Of a stretch of 64,000 bases of DNA, positions 18,160 through 27,180 are shown in pieces. The translations under genes were made by a program, and so were the position numbers. Source of the DNA: Myxococcus stipitatus (GTDB lineage Bacteria; Myxococcota; Myxococcia; Myxococcales; Myxococcaceae); the NCBI RefSeq assembly GCF_021412625.1, contig NZ_JAKCFI010000006.1:186001-250000 (forward strand). The letters are read 5' to 3'. How positions within the stretch are numbered: position 1 is the stretch's first letter; each line of letters opens with the position of its first letter. Under the pieces are notes generated by a model that saw only the letters and a program-made list of their open reading frames with translations, made no database searches and was not told the origin of the DNA.

Positions 18160-18854
18160 GCAACCGCCTCTCGCGCTTCCTCCACCTGGAGAAGGACCGG
18201 GGCGAGCGCGGGAAGCCCGAGCCCACGTCGCGCTTGCAGGGCCCGGAGCGCTTCGAGGAGCACACGGAGCGCCGGGAGCTGCCATCGGTGGACGTGCCGG
18301 AGGCCCACCTGGAGCGCTTCAAGGCCCAGCCCCCCGTCGCGCTCGAGGCGCCGGCGGAAGCGTCCGAGAAGGACGCGCCCTTTCCCCGCTGCGTCGTCTG
18401 CGAGTCGGAGAATGGCCGCTACACCCGGCAGTGCCAGCTGTGCGGCGCGGACCTGGGGACCGCGCAACAACACGAATACAACGAGCGACACCGGCGGGCG
18501 TGGCACGAGGAGCGACAGCGGCGGCGCGAGGCCCTGCGCACGGACTCCCTCCAGCGGTTGGGGGCGGAGCGCCGCGAGGAGGCGGAGCGCCACGCCGTCC
18601 TCCTGGAGAAGCTGCGCGAGGAGGAGCACCGCGCCAGCCTCTGGACCCGCTCGCCCCGCCACCGCGCGCTGGTGCCCCTGCTTTTGGGCCGCATCCCCTT
18701 CGCGCCGGTTCGCTGGCTGGTCGTCGCCTCCTGGTTCTGCGCGGCGCTGCGGCTCATCCTCTACGAGACGGGGCGCACGCGCCTGGCGGGCGTCTTCATG
18801 GTCTTCGCGTTCATCGTGCTGTGCGTCCCCGGCGCGGCCGACCGGAAGCCCTGA
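18156..18854 (+). CDS. Zinc-ribbon membrane-associated protein coupled to the AAA ATPase
   Basis: 232 residues. ATG 18156 overlaps the ATPase stop by four bases, a strong sign of translational coupling. The N-terminal ~75 residues are charged and Glu/Arg-rich. CVVCESENGRYTRQCQLCG at about residues 79-97 is a CxxC-x12-CxxC zinc ribbon. A long charged helix follows (~105-165, many Arg/Glu, probably coiled coil). The end carries two hydrophobic segments (WLVVASWFCAALRLILY and GVFMVFAFIVLCV), so the protein is anchored by its C-terminus. I infer that it recruits the soluble AAA ATPase to the membrane or presents substrate. No family name is recognised. Confidence 0.8.
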   Translation: MSNRLSRFLHLEKDRGERGKPEPTSRLQGPERFEEHTERRELPSVDVPEAHLERFKAQPPVALEAPAEASEKDAPFPRCVVCESENGRYTRQCQLCGADLGTAQQHEYNERHRRAWHEERQRRREALRTDSLQRLGAERREEAERHAVLLEKLREEEHRASLWTRSPRHRALVPLLLGRIPFAPVRWLVVASWFCAALRLILYETGRTRLAGVFMVFAFIVLCVPGAADRKP

Positions 18855-18878
18855 GGGGCCCCTGGCGCGGCGCGAGCG

Positions 18879-20051
18879 TCACGCGGGCAGCCCGAGCGCC
18901 ACCAGCGCGGCGGCCATGACCTGCTTCACCGGAACGCCAGCGACCTCCGCGACGTGGCGGCAGTCCTCGAACTCGGGGTGGGCGTTGAGGACGACGCCGT
19001 GGCGCAGGCCGCGCTTCACGCGGACGCGGCCCCAGGGCGTCTCCACCTGGACCCAGTCGCGCTCCAACGCCTCGCGCTCCACGCGGTGGTAGCGCACGCC
19101 GAGCGTGGTGGACTCGTGCAGCAGCAGGTCCATCACCGTCTCGCGCCCGCCTCCCTCCACCAACGCGCTGAGCACGTGGCCGGGCCGGCTCTTCTTCATG
19201 ACGACGGGCGACACCCACGCGTCCAGCGCGCCCACCGTGAACAGCCGCTCCAGCAGGTGGCCCAGCAGCTGGGGCGTGGCGTCGTCGAGGTTCGCCTCCA
19301 CCACCCACAGCCCCTCCGCCCGGGGCGCCTCGATGCGTCCCAGCGACGCGCGCAGGACGTTGGGCCGGTCCTTGAAGTCCTTGGTGCCCACGCCGTAGCC
19401 GATCTTCTCGATGATGAAGTCCGGTGGATGGCCGATGCGCGTGAGCACCTTCAGCAGCGCCGCGCCGGTGGGCGTCGTCAGCTCGCCCACGCCCTCGAAG
19501 CGCACGGGCACGTCGCGCAGCAGCTCCATCGTCGCGGGCACGGGGATGGGCATGGCGCCATGGGCCACGCGGATGGTGCCGCTGCCCAGCGGCGGCGGCG
19601 CGGCGTGGACCTCCGGGTCGCCCAAAAGCTCCAGCACCACCGCCGCGCCGCAGATGTCCACGATGGAATCCACCGCGCCCACCTCGTGGAAGTGGATGTC
19701 GTCGATGGAGACGCCGTGCACCTTCGCCTCGGCCTCGCCGATGGCGCGGAACACCGCGAGCGCGCGCTCCTTCGCCCGGGGAGGCAGCGTCGGCGCGGAC
19801 TCGATGAGCTGGCGGATGTCCGAGTAGGCCCGGTGCGGGTGCGCCTCGCGCGCGTCCAGCACCACGTCCAGGTGCGTGCCGCTGATGGCATGGCGCGCCG
19901 CGCGGCTCACCGCCAGCTTCCAGCCCGGCACCTGCAGCCCGCGCAGCGCCGCCTCGATGTCCCCGGGTGAGAGCCCCAGGTCGATGCCCGCCGCCAGGAA
20001 CATGTCCCCGGCGATGCCGCCCACCGGCTCCAGGTAGAGGATGCGTCGCAT
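18879..20051 (-). CDS. larC: Nickel-pincer cofactor biosynthesis protein LarC (nickel chelatase)
   Basis: 390 residues from ATG 20051; the frame is open upstream but the family begins at MRRILYLEPVGGIAGDM, which is clearly the LarC N-terminus. LarC inserts Ni into pyridinium-3,5-bisthiocarboxylate mononucleotide, consuming CTP, as the last step of the cofactor used by lactate racemase-type enzymes. Visible family landmarks are DIHFHEVGAVDSIVDICG with its His cluster, PVPATMELL, and ELTTPTGAALLK. In several lactobacilli LarC is made by programmed frameshift, but here it is one uninterrupted frame. It starts five bases after larB. No larE or larA lies in the window, so those must be elsewhere or the cofactor serves another enzyme. 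Confidence 0.93.
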   Translation of the reverse strand: MRRILYLEPVGGIAGDMFLAAGIDLGLSPGDIEAALRGLQVPGWKLAVSRAARHAISGTHLDVVLDAREAHPHRAYSDIRQLIESAPTLPPRAKERALAVFRAIGEAEAKVHGVSIDDIHFHEVGAVDSIVDICGAAVVLELLGDPEVHAAPPPLGSGTIRVAHGAMPIPVPATMELLRDVPVRFEGVGELTTPTGAALLKVLTRIGHPPDFIIEKIGYGVGTKDFKDRPNVLRASLGRIEAPRAEGLWVVEANLDDATPQLLGHLLERLFTVGALDAWVSPVVMKKSRPGHVLSALVEGGGRETVMDLLLHESTTLGVRYHRVEREALERDWVQVETPWGRVRVKRGLRHGVVLNAHPEFEDCRHVAEVAGVPVKQVMAAALVALGLPA

Positions 20052-20056
20052 GGCGC

Positions 20057-20809
20057 TCACCGCCGTCCCTTCGTGCGCGAGATGAGGGCCGCGTAGAAGC
20101 CGCCCCCGAACCCGTTGTCGATGTTCACCGTGGCCACGTTGGAGGCGCACGAGTTCACCATCGCCAGCAGCGCGGAGACGCCCTTGAAGTTGGCGCCGTA
20201 CCCCACGGACGTCGGCACCGCGACGACGGGGATGCCCACCAGGCCCCCCAGCGCGCTCGCCAGCGCCCCCTCCATCCCCGCCACCACCACCGCCACGTGG
20301 CACTCCTGGATTTCCTCCCGGCGCCGCAGGAGCCGGTGGATGCCCGCCACGCCCACGTCGTAGACGCGCCGCACCTCCGCGCCCATGGCCTCCGCCGTCA
20401 CCGCGGCCTCCTCGGCCACCGGGATGTCGCTGGTGCCCGCCGTGACGATGGCCACGCGGCCCGCGCGCACCTTGCCCTGCTTGAGGTGGAAGATGCGCGC
20501 CACCGGGTGGTACTGCCCCTTGGGGAAGCGCGCCACCAGCGCCTCCGCCTTGTCCGGCTGCAACCGCGTCACCAGCACCGTCTGCTTGCGCTCCACCAGC
20601 GCGCCGACGATGCCCAGGATCTGCTCCACCGTCTTCGGCTCGCCCAGCACCACCTCGGGGAACCCGAAGCGCAGGTTGCGGTGGGTGTCGAGCGTCGCGT
20701 AGCCCAGCTCCGCGAAGGGCAGGTCCTTGAGTCGCCCCACGGCGTCGTCCACGGAGACGCGGCCGGACTTCACGCTGCCGAGCAGCTGCTTCAGCGCCTT
20801 CTCATCCAT
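20057..20809 (-). CDS. larB: Pyridinium-3,5-biscarboxylic acid mononucleotide synthase LarB
   Basis: 250 residues, the usual LarB length. The N-terminal ~80 residues contain the family segment FGFPEVVLGEPKTVEQ; the C-terminal half is the PurE-like (AIR carboxylase) fold with VTAGTSDIPVAEEA and PTSVGYGANFKGVSALLAMVNS, given here in pieces, which bind nucleotide. LarB carboxylates and hydrolyses nicotinic acid adenine dinucleotide as the first step of nickel-pincer synthesis. It sits 25 bases after difG and five before larC on the same strand, so it may share the dif transcript. Assignment is firm; the linkage to the chemosensory operon may or may not be functional. Confidence 0.93.
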   Translation of the reverse strand: MDEKALKQLLGSVKSGRVSVDDAVGRLKDLPFAELGYATLDTHRNLRFGFPEVVLGEPKTVEQILGIVGALVERKQTVLVTRLQPDKAEALVARFPKGQYHPVARIFHLKQGKVRAGRVAIVTAGTSDIPVAEEAAVTAEAMGAEVRRVYDVGVAGIHRLLRRREEIQECHVAVVVAGMEGALASALGGLVGIPVVAVPTSVGYGANFKGVSALLAMVNSCASNVATVNIDNGFGGGFYAALISRTKGRR

Positions 20810-20834
20810 GGGCGCCCGTGTACCCCGAAACGGG

Positions 20835-21434
20835 CTACACGCCCAGCCGCGCCAGCAGCGCGCGGATGCTCTCCCGCTCCAGCACCAGGAGCAGCTGCCC
20901 GCTCACCGGGGGGGCCGCCGCCGCGTTGAAGCGCGCCTCCAGCACGACGACACGGCCGGCGTCGGAGTCCACCTGCCCCACCGCCTCGTCCACCAGCGCG
21001 CGCGCCTCCCCCCGCCGCAGCGTGGGCACCGACGGCATGAGCTTCCAACCCGTCATCTTGCCGATGGCGGACAGACACGCGCTGGCCACGATGTTCGCCG
21101 CCTCCGACACCGCGCTGTCCCGCTCGGCCTGCTCCGAATTCGGCCGCCCGAGCAGTAGCGTCTCCAGCGCCTGCCCCTCCGCCAGCGGCAGCGCCATCAA
21201 CATGAGGCCCCGCATGCCGCCGGAGATGGACAGCCACGCGGCCACCGTGGGCGCGTCGCCGCCCAACAGGCCCGCCGCGTCCGCGGGGCCGGTGAGCACC
21301 ACCCGTGGCACGGAGAGGTCCACCTGCCGCCCTCCCATCAACCGGGAGAGCGCGTTGGCGGCATGGCCACAGCCGATGTTGGCCACCTCGCGGAGGGCGT
21401 CGAGCTGCGCATCACTGGGGAGGGAGAGGCTCAC
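20835..21434 (-). CDS. difG: CheC-like phosphatase DifG
   Basis: 199 residues. The start is GTG 21434, whose GTGA overlaps the difE stop, implying coupled translation. Two CheC-type active-site helices are present: REVANIGCGHAANALS (E-x2-N-x3-.-N pattern intact near residue 20) and SEAANIVASACLSAIG (second Asn replaced by Ser). CheC proteins dephosphorylate CheY-P. In Myxococcus DifG acts on DifD-P and damps exopolysaccharide output; that function is transferred by gene order and homology. The position at the 3' end of a MCP-MmcQ-CheW-CheY-CheA-CheC array is exactly that of difG. Confidence 0.9.
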   Translation of the reverse strand: MSLSLPSDAQLDALREVANIGCGHAANALSRLMGGRQVDLSVPRVVLTGPADAAGLLGGDAPTVAAWLSISGGMRGLMLMALPLAEGQALETLLLGRPNSEQAERDSAVSEAANIVASACLSAIGKMTGWKLMPSVPTLRRGEARALVDEAVGQVDSDAGRVVVLEARFNAAAAPPVSGQLLLVLERESIRALLARLGV

Positions 21435-24220
21435 GCGGACAGTAACCTCGGCACATCCAGGATGAAGACGGGTCGGCCGCTGCCGAGGATGGTCACCCCG
21501 GACAGGCCGGGCAGCAGGTCCAACGGGCGGGACAAGGGCTTGAGGACGACCTCCTCCTGTCCGAGCAGCCGGTCCACGCCCAACGCCACGCGACCGGCGT
21601 CCCCCTCCATGACCACGAAGGGACGCAGCCCCTGACGCGCGGGCGCGGGGACGCCCACGAGCGTGTCCAGCGCGTGCACGGGCAGCAGCGAGTTGCCATG
21701 CGGCAGCAGCGCCGTCTCGCGGCTGCGGCTGAGCGCCTCGCCATCCGCCTCCGTGGCGCCCACCACCTTGGCGATGGGCAGGCCGAAGACCTCCGCGCCC
21801 ACCTCGACGAGCAGCAGGTGCACCACCGCCACCGTCAGCGGCAGCCGCAGGGTGAAGCGCGTCCCGCGGCCCGCCTCGCTGTCGATTTCGAGCGTGCCGC
21901 CCACGTTCTCCACCACGCGCTTGACCGCGTCCATGCCCACGCCGCGGCCGGAGATGTCCGTGATGTCCTTCGCCGTGGACACGCCGGGCAGGCACGAGAG
22001 CATGAAGGCCTCGCGGTCCGTCATCCGCGCCGCGGCCTCCGGCGTGAGCAGCCCGCGCGTCACCGCCGCGGCCTTGAGCTTCGCGGGGCTCATGCCGCGA
22101 CCGTCGTCCTCCAGCTCGATGATGACGCGGTCCCGGGCGCGCTTGACGGCCACCAGCACGCGACCGCGCGGGCCCTTCTTCGCCGCCAGCCGCTCCTCCG
22201 GGGACTCCAGGCCGTGGTCGATGCAGTTGCGCAGCAGGTGCAGCAGCGGGTCGGCGAGCTCGTCGAGGATGGCGCGGTCGAGCTCGATTTCGGCGCCGGT
22301 GATGACCAGGTCGACCTCGCGCTCCTTGCGGCGGGCGATGTCTCGCGCGGCGCGCGGCAGCCGGTCGGTGATGAGCGACAGCGGCGTCATGCGCGCGGTC
22401 ATCACCTTGTCGTGCAGGTCCTTCACCAGCGTGTGCAGCCGGTAGACGCCCTCCTCCAGCGCGGGGCGCACCGTCTCCGGCAGCACCTTTCCCACCTCGC
22501 GCAGGCGGGCGGTGGCGAGCATCAGCTCCCCCACCGTGTCGAGGAAGTAGTCGAGCAGCTCCGTGCGCACGCGCACCGTGCGCGACGAGGAGTCCCCCGC
22601 GCCCCGGGCACCCTCGGCCGCTGGCGCCGGGGCGGGCGCGGCGACCGGCAGCGCGATGGCGGGCTTGACCGAGACGACCTCGACCTCGGCCACGTTCTTG
22701 AGGGAGGCGAGGATGCCCGTGTCGCCCACGGACGTCTCCAGCTCGAGCTGGATGTAGCCATCCGGAATGCGGCCGGCCTTCAGCTCCTCCAGCGCGGGGC
22801 GCAGGTCCAGGAGCGTGCCCAGGTTGGTGAGGCGCTTGTGGACGAGGAACGCGCGCACGCCCGGCACCTGGCACGTGGGAGCGATGCGCAGCCGCACCGC
22901 CCAGCGCTGCGTGGTGCGGCCATCGAGCGAGTCCCCGGGGAGGGGACCGGACGAGGCCGCCTTGAGGGCCTGTCCCAGCTCGGTCACCCTCGGCGAGTTG
23001 GCGGGGTCCGTAAGCCCTGGCGCGGCGCCAGTGGCGGCATTGGAGGAAGGGGAGGACGACGTGGCACCCGGGGTGCCATCCGGCGCCGACAAGCGCGGCG
23101 CGGTGGGTGTGCCCGAGGCGCCCGGAGGTCCCGTGCCCTCGCCAGCCGGGCCCGTAGCGGCCCCGGCGCCCGCACGGCCTGACGCCGGTCCCGCGCCCGA
23201 GGCATCGGAGGCGCCCGGCGCCGGTCCGGCGCCCGCGGCCCCGGCGAGGCCCGCGGAAGTTCCCACGGCGGCAGTGCCGCCCACGCCCGAGGAACCCGCA
23301 ACGCTCGAGGTTCCCGCGACGCCCACGACGGAGGAGCCCGAGGAGCCACCCACGCCCGAGGAGCCCGCGACACCCGAGGTACCGCTGACATCCGAGGTGC
23401 CCGCGACACTCGACGGAGCGCCCGAGCCAGCAGGGCCCGCGCTGCCCGAGGTGCCACCCACACTCGAGGTGCCCGCGGGGCCCGACGACCCCACGCCCGC
23501 GCCGCCCACGCCCGAGGAACCCGCGACGCCCGTCGCGCCACCCACGCCCGTAGCGCCCGCCGTGCCACCCAGGCCCGAGTTCCCCGCGACGCCCGACGCG
23601 CCACCCGCACCCACGGGACCCGAGTCCCCACTGCCAGACGCGGCGCCGCTCGCCGCCGGGCCACCCGTCCCTGGGGGACCACCCCCCGCCGGCCCGGTGC
23701 CGGACGGCGAAGCCGGCCCCGAGGAACCACCCGAACCCGGCCCGCCCGGCCCGGAGGGGCCGTCACCGCCCCCGCCATCGCCATCCGGCTTGAGCACCGT
23801 CACCTTCGCCACGCGGGTCGCGGACGGCGCGTGCCCCGTCATGGCGGTGACGCGCGCCCCCAGCTGGGCCAGCAGCGCGGCGGCGTCCTCGGGCGGCTTG
23901 CCCTCCGACACCGCGCGCACCTGCGCCAGCAACGTGTCGGAGGCGGACAGCAGCAGGTCCACCAGGTCCCGGTCCAACCGCCCCCGGTCCTGGCGCACGG
24001 CGTCCACCAGGTCCTCCACGCGGTGCGCGAGGATGGCGATGGGCTCGAACCCCATCGACGACGCCATGCCCTTGACGGAGTGCGCGTGGCGGAACATCGA
24101 GTCCACCGCGCTGGAAGAACCCTCGCGCTCCAACTGCACGAGGTCCCGCCCGAGCGCCTCCAGGTGCTCACTGGCCTCCGAGATGAAGAGGCCCAGGTAG
24201 CGGGACATGTCCATCGTCAT
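21431..24220 (-). CDS. difE: CheA-type histidine kinase DifE with a long collagen-like linker
   Basis: 929 residues. Domains in order: Hpt (residues ~1-125, HAHSVKGMA, phospho-His47), a Gly/Ser/Ala/Pro low-complexity linker (~148-375), a small domain ~436-525 (RLRIAPTCQVPG...), dimerisation and ATPase core (~545-790: N-box LLRNCIDHGLE, G1 DDGRGM, later DISGRGVGMDAV), and a C-terminal CheW-like domain (~795-929). No CheB/CheY fusion is present. It should phosphorylate DifD and take input from DifA through DifC. In Myxococcus this pathway controls exopolysaccharide, social gliding and fruiting. The linker is about 230 residues of mostly Gly-x-y steps, unusual in a cytoplasmic kinase. The stop overlaps difG by four bases. 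Confidence 0.95.
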   Translation of the reverse strand: MTMDMSRYLGLFISEASEHLEALGRDLVQLEREGSSSAVDSMFRHAHSVKGMASSMGFEPIAILAHRVEDLVDAVRQDRGRLDRDLVDLLLSASDTLLAQVRAVSEGKPPEDAAALLAQLGARVTAMTGHAPSATRVAKVTVLKPDGDGGGGDGPSGPGGPGSGGSSGPASPSGTGPAGGGPPGTGGPAASGAASGSGDSGPVGAGGASGVAGNSGLGGTAGATGVGGATGVAGSSGVGGAGVGSSGPAGTSSVGGTSGSAGPAGSGAPSSVAGTSDVSGTSGVAGSSGVGGSSGSSVVGVAGTSSVAGSSGVGGTAAVGTSAGLAGAAGAGPAPGASDASGAGPASGRAGAGAATGPAGEGTGPPGASGTPTAPRLSAPDGTPGATSSSPSSNAATGAAPGLTDPANSPRVTELGQALKAASSGPLPGDSLDGRTTQRWAVRLRIAPTCQVPGVRAFLVHKRLTNLGTLLDLRPALEELKAGRIPDGYIQLELETSVGDTGILASLKNVAEVEVVSVKPAIALPVAAPAPAPAAEGARGAGDSSSRTVRVRTELLDYFLDTVGELMLATARLREVGKVLPETVRPALEEGVYRLHTLVKDLHDKVMTARMTPLSLITDRLPRAARDIARRKEREVDLVITGAEIELDRAILDELADPLLHLLRNCIDHGLESPEERLAAKKGPRGRVLVAVKRARDRVIIELEDDGRGMSPAKLKAAAVTRGLLTPEAAARMTDREAFMLSCLPGVSTAKDITDISGRGVGMDAVKRVVENVGGTLEIDSEAGRGTRFTLRLPLTVAVVHLLLVEVGAEVFGLPIAKVVGATEADGEALSRSRETALLPHGNSLLPVHALDTLVGVPAPARQGLRPFVVMEGDAGRVALGVDRLLGQEEVVLKPLSRPLDLLPGLSGVTILGSGRPVFILDVPRLLSA
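23096..23779 (-). repeat. Gly-x-y rich low-complexity repeat inside difE
   Basis: Codons ~148-375 of difE repeat short units such as GVAGSSGVGG, GTSSVAGSS and GPAG, so the DNA has a strong 9-nt periodicity on the coding strand and reads as a Pro/Glu/Thr-rich open frame on the other strand. Such tracts expand and contract by slippage and are collapse-prone in assembly. Confidence 0.85.
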
Positions 24221-24269
24221 GTCCGACCTCGTCAGGAAGCGCCGGCGGACCGCGGAACGGCCACGCCGC

Positions 24270-24638
24270 TCACGCCTCTCCCAGGACCTTCTTCACCACC
24301 GCCAGCACGTCCTCGGCCCGGAACGGCTTGACGATGAAGTCCGAGGCGCCCGCCTCGATGGCCTCCATCACCAGGCTCTCCTGCCCCAGCGCGGAGCACA
24401 TGATGACCACCGCGCTGCTGTCGTGCTTGATGATCTCCCGCGTCGCCTCGATGCCGCTCTTGAACGGCATGACGATATCCATCGTCGTGAGGTCGGGCTT
24501 GAACTCCTTGTACTTCTCCACGGCCTCCAGGCCATTGGCCGCTTCGCCGACGACCTCGAACCCTCCAGACGCGAAGATGTCCTTGATCATGTTGCGCATG
24601 AAGATGGCATCGTCGACGACCAGGACCCGCTTAGCCAT
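24270..24638 (-). CDS. difD: CheY-type response regulator DifD
   Basis: 122-residue stand-alone receiver with no output domain. The acidic pair is at VVDD (residues 9-10), phospho-acceptor Asp54 in TTMDIVMP, switch Ser in MCSALGQ, and Lys104 in VKPF: all functional positions are present. It lies 70 bases after difC and 49 before difE. In Myxococcus DifD competes as a phosphate sink and lowers exopolysaccharide; phosphate comes from DifE and is removed with help from DifG. The symbol is given on synteny. Confidence 0.93.
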   Translation of the reverse strand: MAKRVLVVDDAIFMRNMIKDIFASGGFEVVGEAANGLEAVEKYKEFKPDLTTMDIVMPFKSGIEATREIIKHDSSAVVIMCSALGQESLVMEAIEAGASDFIVKPFRAEDVLAVVKKVLGEA

Positions 24639-24708
24639 GTGAAGAACTCCGCCTCCGAATCACCTAGAGGAACGCGGACACTATCACCCGCGCTTTCCAG
24701 GGGGCTAC

Positions 24709-25131
24709 TCACTTGGAATGGGTGAACAAGGCAACCACCGCGGCATCCAATCCCTCGGGGTCCAACACGGTCACCCCCAGGCCACCCAGCCGGGCGACGC
24801 CACGAATGGCTGGCGTCAGCTTCCCCGGCGCCGCGCTGACGCGCTCCACCGCCTCGATTCCATCCACATCCGTCACCAACAGTCCCAGATCCCTCCGCCC
24901 CCGGTCCAGCAGAACCACCCGGGCCTGCGGCGTGCCACCCTCCGGCAACCCCAGCAACTGTCGCAACTCCACCACCGTCACCACCCGGCCCCGCAGGTTC
25001 ATCACCCCGGTGATGGCCGCGGGCGCCCTCGGCACCCGGGTGAAGCGCTCCGGAGGCACGACGACCTCCCGCACCGCCGACAACGGCAGCCCGTAGCGCT
25101 CCTTTTCCACCCGGAAGATGACGTGCCGCAC
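24709..25131 (-). CDS. difC: CheW-type coupling protein DifC
   Basis: 140 residues from GTG 25131. Single CheW/SH3-like domain: VEKERYGLPLSAVREVV, ITGVMNLRGRVVTVVELRQLLG (in pieces) and the later LGLLVTDVDGIEAV are standard CheW strands. It should bridge the receptor DifA and the kinase DifE. It sits between difB (54-base gap) and difD (70-base gap). Confidence 0.93.
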   Translation of the reverse strand: MRHVIFRVEKERYGLPLSAVREVVVPPERFTRVPRAPAAITGVMNLRGRVVTVVELRQLLGLPEGGTPQARVVLLDRGRRDLGLLVTDVDGIEAVERVSAAPGKLTPAIRGVARLGGLGVTVLDPEGLDAAVVALFTHSK

Positions 25132-25185
25132 AGGTGTCGCTTTGTACCAGCTTTGCCCTGACCGGAACCGCCTGGCCCCTTCGCC

Positions 25186-25715
<530 letters not shown>

Positions 25716-25719
<4 letters not shown>

Positions 25720-27104
25720 GGCCCCAGGCGGAAGCTGCGCACCACGCTCTGCAGCTCGACGGAGAGGTTGGTCAGCTCGCTCGCCAGCGACGTCATCCGC
25801 GACACCGCCGACGTCTGCTCCTGGATGACGGACTGGATGGCCTCCGTGGACGAGGCGTTGTTGCGCGCCACCAGCTTGATCTCTTCGATGGCCTTCACCA
25901 TCTCCTCGCTGCCCTTGTGCTGCTCGCGGGCGCTCTCGGAGATGAGGTGCACCTTCTCGGAGCCCTTGCGGATGGTGTCGGTGATGGCGCCCATGGAGCG
26001 CACGATGTTGGTCAGGTCCTCGCGGCCCTCGGCCAGCTCCGCGATGCCCTCCTTCATGGCGCTCACCACGGAGATGGACTGGCCGGAGATGTCCCGCGCC
26101 AGCTTGGAGATCTGCTCCGCGGAGCGGCCCGCGCTCTCCGCCAGCTTGCGGACCTCGTCCGCCACCACCGCGAACCCGCGGCCGTACTCGCCCGCGCGCG
26201 CCGCCTCGATGGTCGCGTTGAGCGCCAGCAGGTTCGTCTGCTGCGCCACCTGGGTGATGGCGTCGACGATCTTCGAAATCTCCTGCGTCTTCTCGCCGAA
26301 GGCGAACACCTGCTGGCTGGCGGACTCGATGCGGTTGAAGACCTTCTTCACCTTGTCGCCGGCCAGCCGCGCCGCCTTGGAGCCATCCTCCGCCGCGCTG
26401 CTCGTCTCCGCCGTCGTCTTCGCCGCGTCCTCCGCGCTCGCCGTGGTGCGCTGGATGCTGCTGGCCATCTCCGTGATGACCTTGGACGCCTTGGAGACCA
26501 GCTGCGACTGCGACTCCGCGCCCTCGGCGATGATGTTCATCGACGAGCCCACCTCCTCCGTGGACCCGTTCACGTTCTCCGCCGAGCGCTGCAGGTCGAT
26601 GGCCGTGTCCGCCACGCTCTTGGCCGTCTCTTGAATCTTGCCCACCAGCTCCCGCAGGTTCTCCTGCATGCGGATGATGGCGCCCGTCAGCTCGTCGATT
26701 TCGTCGCGCTTGCGGCCATCCTCGTCCGCCGCCACGGGCTTCGACAGGTCTCCCTGCGAAATCTCGTACGCGGAGCGGCTGAGCACCTTCACGCGCGTCA
26801 CGCGCGCCAGCAGCGAGGGCAGCACCGTCCCCGCCCCCAGGGTGAGGAGCACCGCCACGGTCAGCCGCACCAGGTCCTTCGTCAGGTCGCTCAGCGTGGT
26901 TCCCCACGCGCTGAACAACAGGTTGGACCCGAACATCCAGGCGATCAACAGCAGCCCGAGCACCACGTAGCCGGTGAAGATCCGCCAGTGGAGGGAGACC
27001 ACCCGGGTCGCACGGGGACTCTCCACGGCGCGCAGCAATCGCTGCAGGGGCTCGCGGCGGGGAGTCAGGCCTGGGGCAGTGTCGTCGCGAAGGGGACGGC
27101 GCAC
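25716..27104 (-). CDS. difA: Methyl-accepting-chemotaxis-like receptor DifA
   Basis: 462 residues from GTG 27104. A ~40-residue cytoplasmic N-terminus is followed by two hydrophobic segments (around [17 protein letters not shown] and [17 protein letters not shown]) separated by only ~20 residues. It therefore has almost no periplasmic sensor, as described for DifA. HAMP follows (~115-170), then a long coiled-coil signalling domain whose hairpin tip is [19 protein letters not shown], shown here in part. It is expected to feed DifC/DifE and control exopolysaccharide. A promoter-like TTGACC-N16-ATAAAT lies just upstream in the thiL-difA gap. The stop overlaps difB. Confidence 0.93.
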
Positions 27105-27140
27105 GGGTTGCTTTCGGGGGAGGGGCGGAAGCGCCTTGGG

Positions 27141-27168
27141 ATTTATCCTTGCTGTCCGGCAGGGTCAA
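27141..27168 (-). promoter_or_regulatory. Sigma-70-like promoter upstream of difA
   Basis: On the minus strand, TTGACC (27168-27163), a 16-base spacer and ATAAAT (27146-27141) stand 37 bases before the difA start and 12 bases beyond the thiL stop. This suggests the dif operon has its own promoter and is not only read through from thiL. Match is by eye. Confidence 0.5.
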
Positions 27169-27180
27169 TCCACCCCACGA

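Noticed and set aside
21434..22874. Upstream extension of difG to a 679-residue protein
   Set aside because: The added part is the shadow of difE in another frame; GTG 21434 with GTGA coupling starts exactly at the CheC domain.
22767..24200. Pro/Glu/Thr-rich open frame on the plus strand, looking like a mucin or PEST protein
   Set aside because: It is the reverse complement of the Gly-x-y linker and neighbouring domains of difE; the CheA frame is conclusive.
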